A stretch of 64,000 nucleotides of DNA from Mycoplasmataceae bacterium. Its GTDB lineage: Bacteria; Bacillota_I; Bacilli_A; Mycoplasmatales; Mycoplasmoidaceae. Position numbers and translations under genes: made by a program. This document shows positions 32,265 through 43,809 of the stretch, piece by piece (within the stretch, counting starts at the first letter, position 1; each line of letters starts with the position of its first letter). The notes under the pieces were generated by a model that was not told where the DNA came from, searched no databases, and saw only the letters and a list, made by a program, of their open reading frames with translations. The DNA is taken from NCBI GenBank assembly GCA_031255095.1, contig JAIRTE010000024.1:1-64000 (forward strand), in the 5' to 3' direction.

Positions 32265-35200
32265 TTATAATTTTCTTTTCTTATTAATACTATGTTTATG
32301 TATTGCTACTGAACCGGCAACAAGTGCAGTAATTGCACCAGCGCCACAAATTGTTCCTAATACACCATAATTAACTGTTTCCATCTTATTAACATGAATA
32401 GTAATATAATCTTCAGCAACTACTGAACCATGTGCAGTACTTGCTTTAATTGGTACTTTAACAGTAGTGTTAGTTTTAAAGTATGAAGTGTTGATGGTTA
32501 AAGTACCATCTTGTGAGAATTCAATACCTTTAATATTTGGATCAACAATTTCAAATTTAACATTACCATTGTAACCTGGTGGTACAATATGGTCATATTT
32601 AATTTGAATATAATCATAGTTTGAATTAATTTCAATTTCTTTTTCAGGAGCTTTAATAGCGATTTCAGGAGTTTTAACATTAATGTTTAGGTTGATGTTA
32701 TATTCTGGTCCATCCTTAATCTTAATTGTAAGAACAAATTGTCTATGACCTTGTGATAAAAATTCATTAATATATACCTTACCATCAGATTGAATGATTA
32801 ATTGTTTATTCACTTGTGAACCATATTCTTTTATTGTAGCTGTTTCAACAAGATTTTTAAAATCTGTAATATTTCCACCATTACTATTAATTAATGAATT
32901 AATATCAAATACATAACCCATATTACCTTCGTATCAATCATAGTTTATATCGTCACTATTAACATTAATTGCAGATTTAGCAGTAAACTCAAAGTCTTTA
33001 GTGGATAATTCATGTCCATATTCAGACCCAGGTGCGTATTCAGTTTTAATAAATGCACCAACACTGCTTAATTTAACTTCATAAGTATCAGAAATTTTAT
33101 TACATTTAACAACCAATTCACATTCATTGCTATTTTCTTTCTTTTTTAATTCAAATGACATTTCAAAATCAGTACTATTTTTAAAACAAACTGCCTTATC
33201 TTGCGATGAAGCAGGGTTAAGGTCAGTAATCGTCGTACCATTACTATTCGCCAAAGTACATTTTGGATTAACAAAAGCTCAATCAATATCATCATCAGTA
33301 ATTCCATATTTACCTAATACATCAGAATTTGCTCTTAAAGTATAAGTTCTTTCGTCACCAGCAGCAAAGACAGTACTTTTATTGCTTGATAAATTTTCAA
33401 TATTACCATTTACACCTTCAATAATAATTTTATAAGAAACTAAAGTAGTAACAGAAGTAGACGAACCATCAATATCAATAGTAAATTCTATGCCAAATTC
33501 TAAATTATATTCACCAGCAGGTAAAATATTAGTACTAGTATCAAAATTGCTTTTAACATTTACATTAAATTTATTGTTAATTGGTTCAGTACCAGAAGAT
33601 TTGGATACTGGACCAGCAGTTACATTTACAAGACCAGAAAGGTCTTTATCATTCAATTTTATATCTGTTATTTTTGCTTCTCTTTCGCCAGCACCATTAA
33701 GTGTTGGAACATTAAATTTCATATTAGCAGAAAAATATTGCCTTTCTACAGTTTTTAGTTGAAATTTTGTAACATTAGATGTAGTATCTGTATCATCATT
33801 TGTAACATCTTCTAATACTGCAGCATTATCAAGATATTTTGCAGTAATAGGTAGTGTGTTTGTTATATCAGTTTGGTTAGCATACTTTGCCTCAATATTA
33901 AATTTAAATTCCGTATCACTTTGAATATCTTCTTGACTACTATTATTAAATTTTAGCTTAAAATTACCTGTATTGTTAACATTTTGTATTTCAAATTTTG
34001 AATTCGCATCTATTACATTAACAGTAAAATCTCCACCTGTTGGTAATGTAGCATCCATTTTAACACCAGTTGGTGAATTTGGTGCACTAAATGTAATAGA
34101 ATAATCATGTTCAGTAACATATTTTGAAACTTTAATGTCTTTATTACCAAGAATGTTAAGTATTGGATGTCTAATGTGAATAAAAACATCTTTTGTAATT
34201 TCTTTGCTACTACTACCAGCAGATAAATTTGCATACAATGTAATTTTATATGTACCTTCATTAAGACAGTTGTGTGCAGTTGAACTAGTTCAATTAATTT
34301 TATTATTTTCAAATTTAAAAAGAGCTTTAATATCAGCATTTGTTACTTCACTAAAACCACCACTTGTAGTATCTGTATTAGTAGAATATTGAATATGAGG
34401 TTTCATATCAATTTTATCAAAAGTTATCCCACTATCTTTACCAATACCATCAATTACAAATGAATTTGTAGAAGCACTTGCAATTGAATAGAAATTATAT
34501 TCAACTGCGCTTGCATTTTCAACATCAACATCTTTAATAGGATCAACAATTTTAATACCATCAAAAGTTTTATATTCAACATCAATATAGATTGTTTTGG
34601 AATCACCATCAGTGGTTTTAGCAGTTAGAGCATATCTATTGCCATTTGGTTTTGTTTCTCCTTGAGGGAAATTAAATTCTACACTTGCTGTTGCACCATT
34701 AGAATTTAATTTTGCCCAATCACCACCACTTGCATATTTAGCATCACCATTTACAAGTGATAATGTTCATGAATTTATTGTTGGCAAAGGTTGTTCATAA
34801 CCATCAAATGGTGATTCCACAGTAGCTAAATAGGTTTTAGTAACCTTGTGACCTTCAAACACAGTAGCTTTATCACTATCAGTTATTTCATTACCAGCAT
34901 TATCTTTAATTTTAACTTCAGGACCAATTACATTTATGTAAATTACTTTATATAGAACTCTTGGATCACCACTTGCAAAATTAGTTGTTAATTTTATAAC
35001 AACTCTGTATTTACCAGAAGGAGTGTTAGGATCAATTTTCAATGTAAAATTATCAAGATTCTCTCCACCATGTTTAGATATTTTTGTCTTATTTGTTACA
35101 CCATCAGAATCTTTATTTGTTAAACTAAAACTTCCTGGTAATTGATGATGAGCATAAGTTAAATCATCAATTTTATCTTTATTATTTGCACCATTATATT

Positions 35201-37400
35201 TGTCCAAAAGACTTTCTAATGGTTCATCCGTTAGTTTACTTGTATCACCCTTTGGTGCACTACCATCACTATTAAAAAGCATAAGTTCTGCATCATAAGA
35301 TTCAAATTTTTTCACATTATCTTCATAAACACCAAAAACATAATTATAAAAACCTTGATCACTTTTATCAATGTCTATTCGTGAGTAACCATTTAAATAA
35401 AAGTATTCATCAGCAGAAACAGTAAATTTAATATGCATAAAATCACCAATAACCTCACCAGTTGCTTGATCTTTAGCACCAAAACTATCTTCAGCAGTAA
35501 TTTTAACATCTCATTCTGTAGATCTAGGAATATCTTGTGCGACATCAATTATTCCAGAATCTTGTCTAATACTAAATGGAACAACATTTTTTTTTTCAAG
35601 CTCAAAGCCATCTGCACCATTAACCTTTAAATATTTATCACCTGCTTTTCCACCAGCTACATATGCCACACTTATAGTTCATTTAAAATTATTATTAGGT
35701 TTTATAGTAGTAACACCTTGATCTTTACCTTCATAATTTGTAACAGTAGCATATCACATATCTAGTTCTTCACCACCTAATACTTCTCAGTCACCTGGTC
35801 CATTTAGTTTAATTTCTAAACTTTTTGGTACTTTAACTGGAGGAAGAGACGTACCTAATACTTTTCCTTTTTTTGCAGCATTACCATTACCATTATTTCC
35901 ACCAAAACCAACATCACTAACATGTCCCATATATTCCTGATATGAGTCCAAAGTACCATCATCAACATCAGATGGTAAATAAATTTGGACAATATTAGAA
36001 GACTTAGTTTTTTCACCATTATCTACATATAAATGTGAAAAAGTTCCTGAATATTCATATACATATTCACCAGGATTTGTAATTGGCACACTAAAACCAA
36101 TATTTTCATCAGCACTTGGAAAAACTTTAACTTCATCAATAGTTTTATATGCTTTATTTCCTTGTTCCTTATTTGGAGTAGATATAATATTACCCTGATC
36201 ATCATAATATTTAGTAAAAATAACATTTTTTTGATAAATATATACACTTTTTAAATTATTTGTACCTAAGAATGCACGATCACCTACTCAATTAATATTT
36301 CTTAAATCAACATCAGTAATTGAATAACAAGAATCAAAAGCTCGATTTGGTATGTAATGACCTTTAAGATTTGAAAAAACACCACTAATACCACCTGGCA
36401 CATCAAGATCATTAAAAATTTCACATGCCAATATACCACCAGCAGCTAATGTTGTACCATAAGGCTTTGTAACTATACCTCCATTTCCTCTTAACCGATA
36501 AGTTGCCAAAACAACAGCACCAGGTTTATTATTAACTCTTGATTTTTTTAATTTCAGAAATTGATTGGTTGGAGCTACAGAAATTTGAAGTGGATCAAGT
36601 TTTGGACAATAAGCAAATATTAATGATTCAAATGGAGTATTTGTACTACCACCAGCATCCAATTCACGCATATTTTTACCTAAATGAACAGATGTTAAAT
36701 TTTTACAATTTGAAAAACATCTAACAGGTAAAAATGACATATTGTCATTTGTTGATATTCCATATAATTGATCACAACCTCTACTACTACCTGTGGCTAA
36801 ATTTCCCCCACCAAAAAGTGTAGGATCTTGTCAAGAATTACTAGTAACATCTGGATTACCAATAATACCATAAACATCAACAGGTTTACCATTGCCTTTT
36901 AGTACAACTGTATCTTGCATTTTAAGAAAAACTTTATGACCAGTTTCAAATTTTCATCCAGCAAGAAAATATATATCACTACTATCTCCATTAATTGTAT
37001 TTGTTCCCTTAACAAAATAAAGTCTTTCATCAGCATTCAAACCTCATTTTATTGTTTCAGAAGGGTCTATTTCATGAACCTCCTGGGAATTTGTATCAAT
37101 CTTAGTCGTAGTATATTTAGGGATGCTATTAGGCACATCATCTTTTTCATTAGTAACAATATATCCGTTATGATCATAATTTCCATTTTGAGTATTAAAA
37201 TTAAATGTAACAGTACCATTATAAGTTTCTCTAATAGTACCAGACAAATTATAAGTTGTTGTCGCTGCTCTACTAACCCCAATTTTAAATATATTATTAT
37301 TCTTTGATAATATATCAGTAGCAATCAAAGCTGAAGAGATTACCATTGGTACAGTTGTAACTGCTCCTAATATAAAAAAATTTCTATTCAATCTAGCCAT
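32265..37400 (-). CDS. giant surface protein, 1711 aa, Ig-like with LRR segment
   Basis: An N-terminal hydrophobic anchor (FFILGAVTTVPMVISSALIA, about residues 9-28) starts the protein. A BspA-type region with LRR_5 motifs follows near residues 220-370 (FLPVRCFSNCKNLTSVHLG, GHYIPNRAFDSCYSITDVDL). About 1200 residues of beta-rich, Asp/Thr/Gly-rich sequence come next, with repeating strand patterns such as LPTGGDFTVNVID and GKYRVVIKLTT. The C-terminus has a membrane helix (GTICGAGAITALVAGSVAIH) and a basic tail. All frames between 32265 and 37400 are in one phase joined by TGA-Trp. It is probably an adhesin or biofilm-type protein. It overlaps the upstream lipoprotein stop by one base. Confidence 0.85.
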
Positions 37401-38296
37401 TAGTTCACATTTATTATAACCGACAAAATAAGTTCAAAGTTTTTTGACTCACCTGCAACTTCATCATATCAAGATACTTGATATTTAAAACTTTGTTTAG
37501 CAAGAGGATAGTATATTAATATAAAATTTTTTTTGAATTCTAAGAAATAATCATATGAACCATCAATGATTGTATCTTTATACTTTTCATCTTCATGTGG
37601 GTATACACTATATTCTAAATTACCATCTGCATTTTGATATTGATTTTGAATAGTGAATTTTCGTCAATCTAATCATACATTTTTTTCATCAGTGATTCCA
37701 TTAAAAGCACCATTAGAAAAACCATTATAATCACCAAATTGTCCATTTAAATCAACATCTTTTGAAGGATGAAATGGTCTTAGTATTTTGCCACCTGGTT
37801 CGTATTTAAGTCCATTTTCATTAACATTTGCCTCAAGTTCATTTTTAATGCCTTTGAGATTAGTTACATCATTATAACAATCAGCATCAGCCAAATTTTC
37901 ATAATTAAAATTAGTATAAGGAACTATACTATCATATAAATTAGTTTTTGCAGCAGCAAAATCACCAATTGGTTGAATATTTGGAATATTACTAGATTCA
38001 TTAATGAATTGGAAATACTTTTTTCCTACAATTTTATACATTTCATCTCGTGCATCAAAACTTGAATGATAAGCATGATTTTTTTTAGCAGTAATTGTAT
38101 TAACAAGTTCAATATGGTCTGTTCCAATATGAACATCAAGCTTTGATTCAGGAATATCACCAATTGGCACTGCAGCTAAACCATCTTTAAAGGATCAAGG
38201 CAATTTTTTATAACAAGAAGTTAAATTGGCTACAGTTGCAGTCAAAGCAATACCAAGTACTATGCTCCCTATGAATTTTACTTTATTCTTAAACAT
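37400..38296 (-). CDS. hypothetical lipoprotein, 298 aa
   Basis: Signal sequence FIGSIVLGIALTATVANLTSC gives a lipobox with Cys at about residue 27. The mature part is tyrosine- and asparagine-rich and has no repeats recognised. The TAA overlaps the ATG of the giant surface gene (TAATG), so both are translated from one mRNA and may act as a surface pair. TGA-Trp codons include LDWRKF near residue 210. A TATAA-like box lies within 15 bases upstream of the ATG (TTTATAATATACCC on the coding strand). Confidence 0.75.
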
Positions 38297-38357
38297 GGGT
38301 ATATTATAAAAGGGTATAGACAATAATTATGTAAGAAATAGTTAAAATCACTTTTTT

Positions 38358-38395
38358 AATTAATTAATATTTTTAAAAATTTTGATTAATTAATT
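38358..38395. terminator. 11-bp inverted repeat between 38296 and 38458 genes
   Basis: AATTAATTAAT at 38358-38368 and ATTAATTAATT at 38385-38395 are perfectly complementary with a 16-base loop, which itself contains TTTTTAAAAA. It lies downstream of the minus-strand gene ending at 38458. AT-only stem; terminator function is probable but weak. Confidence 0.4.
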
Positions 38396-38457
38396 TATAA
38401 AATTAAACAGAAAATAAAAAAATTAAATTATTTTTTATTTTATTAATTACTAAATAA

Positions 38458-38982
38458 TTAAAGTGTTGTTTGTTCTTTATCAGTTTTATTAACAATACCT
38501 AAAATTGTCTTGCATGATAATAAAAGTTTGTAATTATCAAGATCAGCTTTTTGATCTTGTTCTTTATCAATTTGCACTAAACAATATCATTTTGTAAGAA
38601 TTTTAATATATCATCTTTGTGAGTATTTATCTCATGTAAACCCATTAGTTAAATCTAAAACTAATAATTTATTACAAATACCAAATAAAATTAAATGATC
38701 ATATTTTTTAGTTGGATTAATTCCTAAAAATAAGAAGGAATTAGTTTTATTACTAATTCTAGCTGTTTTGATAATGTATTTAGCACCATTTGCTACCATA
38801 TCACAACTTTTATCATTATTTAATTCACCTTTATAAATTTGACATAAATACTTTTTACCCAATTTTTCAATATTAGAATGACTAATAAATTCAGTTGCAG
38901 CAAATTGCCCAAGAACTGGGCTTCTAGAATTTGTAATTATGTCACCCATTAAGCCCTTAAAAAGCTCAGCATCATGTTTCAT
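38458..38982 (-). CDS. possible PD-(D/E)XK nuclease-fold protein, 174 aa
   Basis: A helical N-terminus (ELFKGLMGDIITNSRSPVLG) is followed by DMVANGAKYIIKTARI, then FLFLGI and KKYDHLILFGI. This order resembles small restriction endonucleases: Asp-Leu-Val, Glu-x-Lys-Thr, Phe-x-Phe, Tyr-Asp-x-Leu-Ile-Leu-Leu-Gly. Here the Glu of Glu-x-Lys is Ile (IIKT), so catalysis is doubtful. No methylase neighbours it. It could be a degenerate orphan restriction enzyme or an unrelated protein with a similar fold. Confidence 0.6.
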
Positions 38983-39318
38983 AATTAATAATTTCCAAAG
39001 TGTGAAAAAGTCATAAAAACCATTTGAAAGTCATACTAATTATACCAATAAAACATATTTATTTTTCAATTGTCAAAAAAAATTTTGTAATAAAATTTTT
39101 TTTAAGAGGAAAATATGGTTTTTTTGTGTGTTTTTCTTAGGTTAAAATCACCTTAAAATACATGTTTTATATGCATTATTTGTACTTTTAGAGATAAAAT
39201 AATGCAAAATTAAGATATATAAAATCTGTTTTTATCAAACTTTATAGCCAATTTATTGCTCACATATTGTGGTAGCAACAAGGTGCAAAAAAATGCATCA
39301 TTTTTTATAATAAAATAA
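38983..39318. other. intergenic promoter region of the DUF16-like gene
   Basis: No gene is seen. The region contains several A/T runs and a GTGGTAGCAACAAGG...AAAAAATGCATCA element (39260-39301) shared with 15065-15100. A TATAAT box at 39306-39311 ends seven bases before the ATG at 39319. Near 39105-39180 there is AAGAGGAAAATATGG with no open frame behind it. Confidence 0.45.
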
Positions 39319-39921
39319 ATGTCAATAAAAAAATCAAAAACCATTAAAACTGTATTAAATACAACAGTTTTAGAATCTGAACAACCTGAAAGAGTTGGTA
39401 TTAAAGAGAAATTATTAACTGAAGAAAAAACTTATACATCAACAATTATTACAAAAACAAATAAAGGTAGTGGAAAATCTAATCCTCCTACTAATCCTCC
39501 AAAACCACCTTCTGAACCAAATTCATGAGTGGAAAAACCTACTAATAAACCTAATAATGGAGTAAAATCAGATCAAAAGAAAAATGACAAATATGTTTCA
39601 AAAGCAGAATTTAATGAATTTAGAAATGAGTTTAATGACAAATATGTTTCAAAAGCAGAATTTAATGAATTTAGAAGGGATTTTAACAATAAATATGTTT
39701 CAAAAACCGAATTTAATGAATTTAGAAATGAATTTAACAATAAATATGTTTCAAAAGCTGAATTTAATGAATTTAAGAACGAATTTAATGAGTTTATTAA
39801 AGAACAAAAAATAATCAACCAGAAAAATGAACAAGATATTTCAAATATGAAAACAGATATAAGTGATATGAAAAAGAATATTGATAAAATCCTTGATATT
39901 TTAACTAATAAGAATAAATAA
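39319..39921 (+). CDS. DUF16-like coiled-coil protein with 17-residue repeats, 200 aa
   Basis: Three parts are seen. A Thr/Lys-rich N-terminal 60 residues come first, then a Pro-rich linker (NPPTNPPKPPSEPNS). After a TGA-Trp there are four tandem 17-residue repeats, each with YVSKAEFNEFR, and a final coiled coil (DISNMKTDISDMKKNIDKIL). The repeat matches the YVT-x-x-EF-x-EF motif of Mycoplasma pneumoniae DUF16 proteins. No signal peptide is present. It is likely an oligomer; the function of DUF16 proteins is unknown. Confidence 0.7.
39586..39789 (+). repeat. four tandem 51-bp repeats
   Basis: Units begin at 39586, 39637, 39688 and 39739. Each encodes DKYVSKAEFNEFR plus four variable residues, with only a few base differences between units. 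Being a multiple of three, gain or loss of units keeps the frame, so length variants of the protein are expected between strains. Confidence 0.85.
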
Positions 39922-39988
39922 CAATATTGTTATTGGCTATATCAATTCAACTTAATATAAATTGTTGTGCTATAATTAATATGTTTAT

Positions 39989-41107
39989 ATGCTTACACGT
40001 TTAGAGGTTAATGTTGCTACAGTAAAGAAAAATATTCTTTTTATCAAAAAAGAAATTAAAGATAAATTGAAATTTGAGCACATTACTGCTACATTAAAGG
40101 GTAATGCATATGGTTTTGGTATTGAAAAAATTGCTAATTTATGTTTAGCAAATGGTGTAGACACAATTGCTGTTGCTAGAATGTCAGAAGCAATTCAATT
40201 ACGTCAATTAGTTAAGGGTAAATATGAAATAATGTTAATTGGTATTGTTGACAATGAAGATGTGGCATTGGCAATCAAACATAATGCTATTTTACCAGTA
40301 ACTTCTATTGAACATGCTAATGAAATGGCTAAATTAAATATTAAAAATTTAAAAATTCAATTTAAATTAAATACTGGTATGAATAGAATTGGTTTTAAAA
40401 ACAAAGAAGATTTAAAGGCTGCATATACACTTTTAACTAAAAAAGGTGTAAAAGTTATGGGTGTTTATTCACATATCTATGATAATGGTGATGTTGAAAA
40501 ATCAAAAAAACAATTTGATTTATTTGAAGAATTAGCTTCTGCTATTCCAAATTGAAAAAAATTACCATATAGACATATTAGAGCTAGTGGTGGTGTTGAT
40601 GCAGCAATTAGAAAAGTAATTGCTAAAAGAGACTGAGAAAACAATGTTCGTCCAGGATGTTCAATTTTTGGTTATGAATCATATGATCCTAAAAAAACTG
40701 ATGCATTTAATTGCATGCAATTAGTTAGTAAAGTTGTACAAGTTTCAATTGTTCCAAAAAATGAAACTGTAGGTTATGAATCTACTTATAAAGTAAATGA
40801 TAAATTTGAATATATTGCTAATATACCTGCTGGTTGAGCTGATGGTTTATCTAGAAGTTTCAGTGGTAAATCAGTTTATATTAATGGTAAATTATACCCA
40901 ATTGTTGGTAAAATGGCCATGGATAATTTAAGTGTTAAAGTTGATAAAACAGTTAAAAAAGGTGATACTGTTTATATTTTTAAAGATATTAAACATGCTT
41001 CAACATTTATTGATGATCCAAGCGATTTAGCTAATATTATTGCAGTTATTGCTAACCTTTCAGTTACTAGAGTACCTCGAGTTTATGTTGAAAAAACTAA
41101 AAAATAA
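39989..41107 (+). CDS. alr: alanine racemase
   Basis: A 372-residue fold-type III PLP enzyme converting L- and D-alanine. The PLP lysine is Lys37 in TLKGNAYGFG. Other family marks are KLNTGMNRIGF, the RPGCSIFGY turn, catalytic Tyr in VGYESTYK, ANIPAGWADGL (family GYADG) and GKMAMDNLSV (family CMDQ). All key residues look present. The start at 39989 lies 12 bases after TATAAT with no Shine-Dalgarno site. It is unexpected in a wall-less bacterium; D-alanine might serve another purpose, or the enzyme may act on other amino acids. Confidence 0.92.
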
Positions 41108-41177
41108 ATTATTCTTAAAAGTTCTACTAAAAAATAGTTTAAACCAATAGGCAATATATTATAATTTTAGTAGCACA

Positions 41178-41843
41178 ATGATTATTAATAATGATGAGAA
41201 TATTATTAGTTTAAACACAACACTTAAATCTCATGTGTATGCAATTAAAGATTCTTTAGGATATACTTTAATTGATACTAGTTTTCCTGGTAAAGGAAAA
41301 GCTATTATCAAAGAATTAAAGCGAATAAAAATAAATTTAAAGCAAATTAATAAAATATTAATTACACATAGTGATATAGATCACATTGGTAGTGCCAAAT
41401 ATTTGATGAAAAAATTGAAATGTAAGGTATATATTTCACAAGCAGAATATGATAACTATTTAACTAAATCTCAAAAAATAATTGATGAACTACCTTGATT
41501 TAAAAAATTTATTATTAAAAATTTTTTATTAGTTAACAGAGATCATTTAACTATTATTAGAGATCATAAGATTGATGAATTTGAAGTAATAACTACACCA
41601 CCACATTTTCATTCATATGGTATGGTAATGTATTTATACAAACAAATGTTGTTTTGTGGTGATTTTATCCAATCAAAATGTAATAAATTTATGTTGATCC
41701 CTGAAAACCATAATTTAGACAATAAAATATATCTTGATTTTATTAAAAAATTTGATATGTCAAATATTAATTATGTTTGTCAATCACATGGCAAACCATT
41801 ACCTGCACATCCTTTATGGGCAGAATTTATTAAAACATTATAA
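41178..41843 (+). CDS. metallo-beta-lactamase fold hydrolase, 221 aa
   Basis: The zinc motif is THSDIDHIGS (HxHxDH form with Ser replacing the second residue: H-S-D-I-D-H). TTPPHFHSYGM supplies the third-motif His, LFCGDFI the bridging Asp and CQSHGKPL the last His. The size fits glyoxalase II-like or general MBL hydrolases. Substrate cannot be inferred. It follows alr by 70 bases on the same strand with its own TATAAT at 41160-41165. Confidence 0.88.
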
Positions 41844-41874
41844 AATTTATTAATATAAGTTATAATTATTTTAT

Positions 41875-41951
41875 AGGAGTATAGCTCAGTTGGTTAGAGC
41901 ACACCCCTGATAAGGGTGAGGTCGATGGTTCGAGTCCATTTATTCCTACCA
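41875..41951 (+). tRNA. tRNA-Ile (GAU)
   Basis: A 77-base cloverleaf including encoded CCA. The acceptor arm AGGAGTA pairs with TATTCCT (one G-U), the anticodon stem CACCC/GGGTG encloses CTGATAA, and the T-loop is TTCGAGT. A TATAATTATT box lies just upstream. Confidence 0.95.
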
Positions 41952-42025
41952 ATTATTATTTTTTTAGCATGCATAATTTTTCAATTGAAATTTAATTACA
42001 TGTTAATCAATTTTTGATTAAATTA

Positions 42026-42811
42026 TTAATCTCTTCTTAAAGCCATTACTAATTGTAACAAAGTTCAAAATAATCCAATAAAATCACTTAATAATTTAAA
42101 ACCAAATAATAAACAAAATGCAAATGTTACATTATTGCTTTCTAATTGTACAAATGTTTGCAATCTTGTAATAACAATAAAATCATAAATGATATAACAA
42201 ATCATTAATAAAGCCATGATACCATATAAAACAATCATAAATGGTGTAATATTAAAAACAAACATAGAAAGTAATATTATTGGTATTAATACTACTAAAG
42301 CAATTGATAATATACCCATAAATTTCATTAAACCAAAATTTTCTTTATTAGCAGAAACAAACCCAATTGCCCCAGCAGTAATAAAAACAACTGCTGCAAC
42401 AATAAATACACCTAAAATATCTTGCATCATATATTGTTGTTGATGTGGTAGCATATATTGAATACTAGTAAACAATACACCAAATGATGCACCTTCAGCC
42501 AATGTATATACTAACATCATTGTTATTAGTGTAGTATTATTGATTTCATTGGGTTGGGCAAAAAATTTATTTAATTGGAATGCAAATGTTATTGAAGAAG
42601 CAATAACACCAATAATACTTGCAACAAGTAATAAATTCATTAATCATTCATGTTGCATAACACCCATGTGAAATAAAGCCACTTGAATTAACCATGCAAA
42701 TAATGCAATTAATCCAAAACCTAATGCTGCAATCATTAAACTTCTAGATAATAATGTTTGTTGAGACTTAGTGATTACTTTGCCACGTACTGGTTTAAAA
42801 ATATCAGCCAT
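42026..42811 (-). CDS. Bax inhibitor-1 / YccA family membrane protein
   Basis: A 261-residue protein with seven hydrophobic helices. After a short cytoplasmic N-terminus (MADIFKPVRGKVITKSQQ) come ALGFGLIALFAWLIQVALF, a helix with TLAEGASFGVLF, and a last pair with CYIIYDFIVITRLQ, the conserved YD motif of the BI-1 family. Members are pH-sensitive Ca2+ leak channels in the membrane. It starts two bases after the rpsR stop and is probably cotranscribed. Confidence 0.85.
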
Positions 42812-42813
42812 GA

Positions 42814-43032
42814 CTATTCTTTAACGTAAGGTAATAAAGCCATAATACGGGCTTTTTTAATTGCATTAGAAACCATAATTTGGTGTTTTGCACACAAACC
42901 AGAAGATCTACGAGGTAAGATTTTACCATTAACAGCAATAAACTTTTTTAATAGGTGAGTGTTCTTGTAATCAACAACCAATAAACCACGGTTGCAAATG
43001 TTACATCTCTTAATTCTCTTATCAGCTACCAT
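42814..43032 (-). CDS. rpsR: 30S ribosomal protein S18
   Basis: 72 residues with the family's core [29 protein letters not shown]-type sequence (seen as [16 protein letters not shown] and GLCAKHQ) and a CxxC pair (CNIC) near the N-terminus. It binds S6 and 16S rRNA. The gene is unusually not next to rpsF and ssb, but heads a pair with the BI-1 protein. Confidence 0.95.
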   Translation of the reverse strand: MVADKRIKRCNICNRGLLVVDYKNTHLLKKFIAVNGKILPRRSSGLCAKHQIMVSNAIKKARIMALLPYVKE

Positions 43033-43050
43033 GTATATATTATATAAAGA

Positions 43051-43722
43051 TTATTTTTTTCTATTCTTAATTTGTTCATCTTTTCAATCTTTAAGTCTAA
43101 TATCTGCATTATCAATGAAGTCAAATTTACCTTCATCAATCATTTTATCATACATTTCTCTTTCAGGTAAACGTGATTGATAAATTAATTCTAATTGTTC
43201 TTTGGTTTTGTTTGGTTCTCTCTTAAAAAATTTTTCTTTTTGCGCTTCAGGAGAAATAGTTCAAACAGTTGAAATTAAAGTAACATTAGGAAATTTTTCA
43301 GCAAAATAATTTTTATAAAATTCTAAAGCACTGCCTAAAACCAAAAATACTAATGATTTACCTTCAGAAAGAGGTTTATCAATTTGATCTTTTGTATAAC
43401 AATATCAAATATCTCTACCTTTTTCTGAACCAAATTTTATCGGATTAATTGCATTTTCACTATATGAACCATCTGATTTAATAATATCTTCAGGATAAAC
43501 ATAGAAATAATCTTTTCCACAACGTTCACCAATTCTTGGCAAACGTGTAGTTGATGAAACAGGACGGTGTAAATTGTATTTTTTAATAAATTTCATTTCT
43601 TTAATAAATTTCCACAATCCATCTTTGCCAGAAGCACTAGGTCCAGAAATAAAAAATACACCTTGTTCACCTTTCCTATGAACATTTTCAATTCGTGAAA
43701 TAAAATTTTCGTATCTATTCAT
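43051..43722 (-). CDS. gmk: guanylate kinase-like protein
   Basis: A 223-residue P-loop kinase that should convert GMP to GDP. The P-loop is GPSASGKDGL rather than the usual GPSGVGKGT. The GMP-binding signature HRPVSSTTRLPRIGERCGKD is well kept and is followed by DYFYV. The lid and Arg-rich helix (FFKREPNKTKEQLELIYQSR) resemble guanylate kinases. The altered P-loop makes it a divergent gmk or paralogue. It ends 18 bases before rpsR and shares its direction. Confidence 0.8.
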
Positions 43723-43809
43723 GATGTTTAAATTAATTATAAATGCATCATTAAGAATGTCAAATAATTTTTTTGTTAGTTATTTTAACTAATTTTATAA
43801 TTAGAGTGT

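Noticed and set aside
39586-39789. Regular repeats considered as a CRISPR array
   Set aside because: Units are directly tandem without spacers and lie in frame within a coiled-coil gene.
39573-39818. Open frame on the minus strand across the 51-bp repeats
   Set aside because: It is a shadow of the repeated coding DNA on the other strand with no start context.
42003-42021. Hairpin TTAATCA/TGATTAA after tRNA-Ile
   Set aside because: Seven AT-rich pairs and no clear T-run; may end the tRNA or BI-1 transcript but is indistinguishable from chance.
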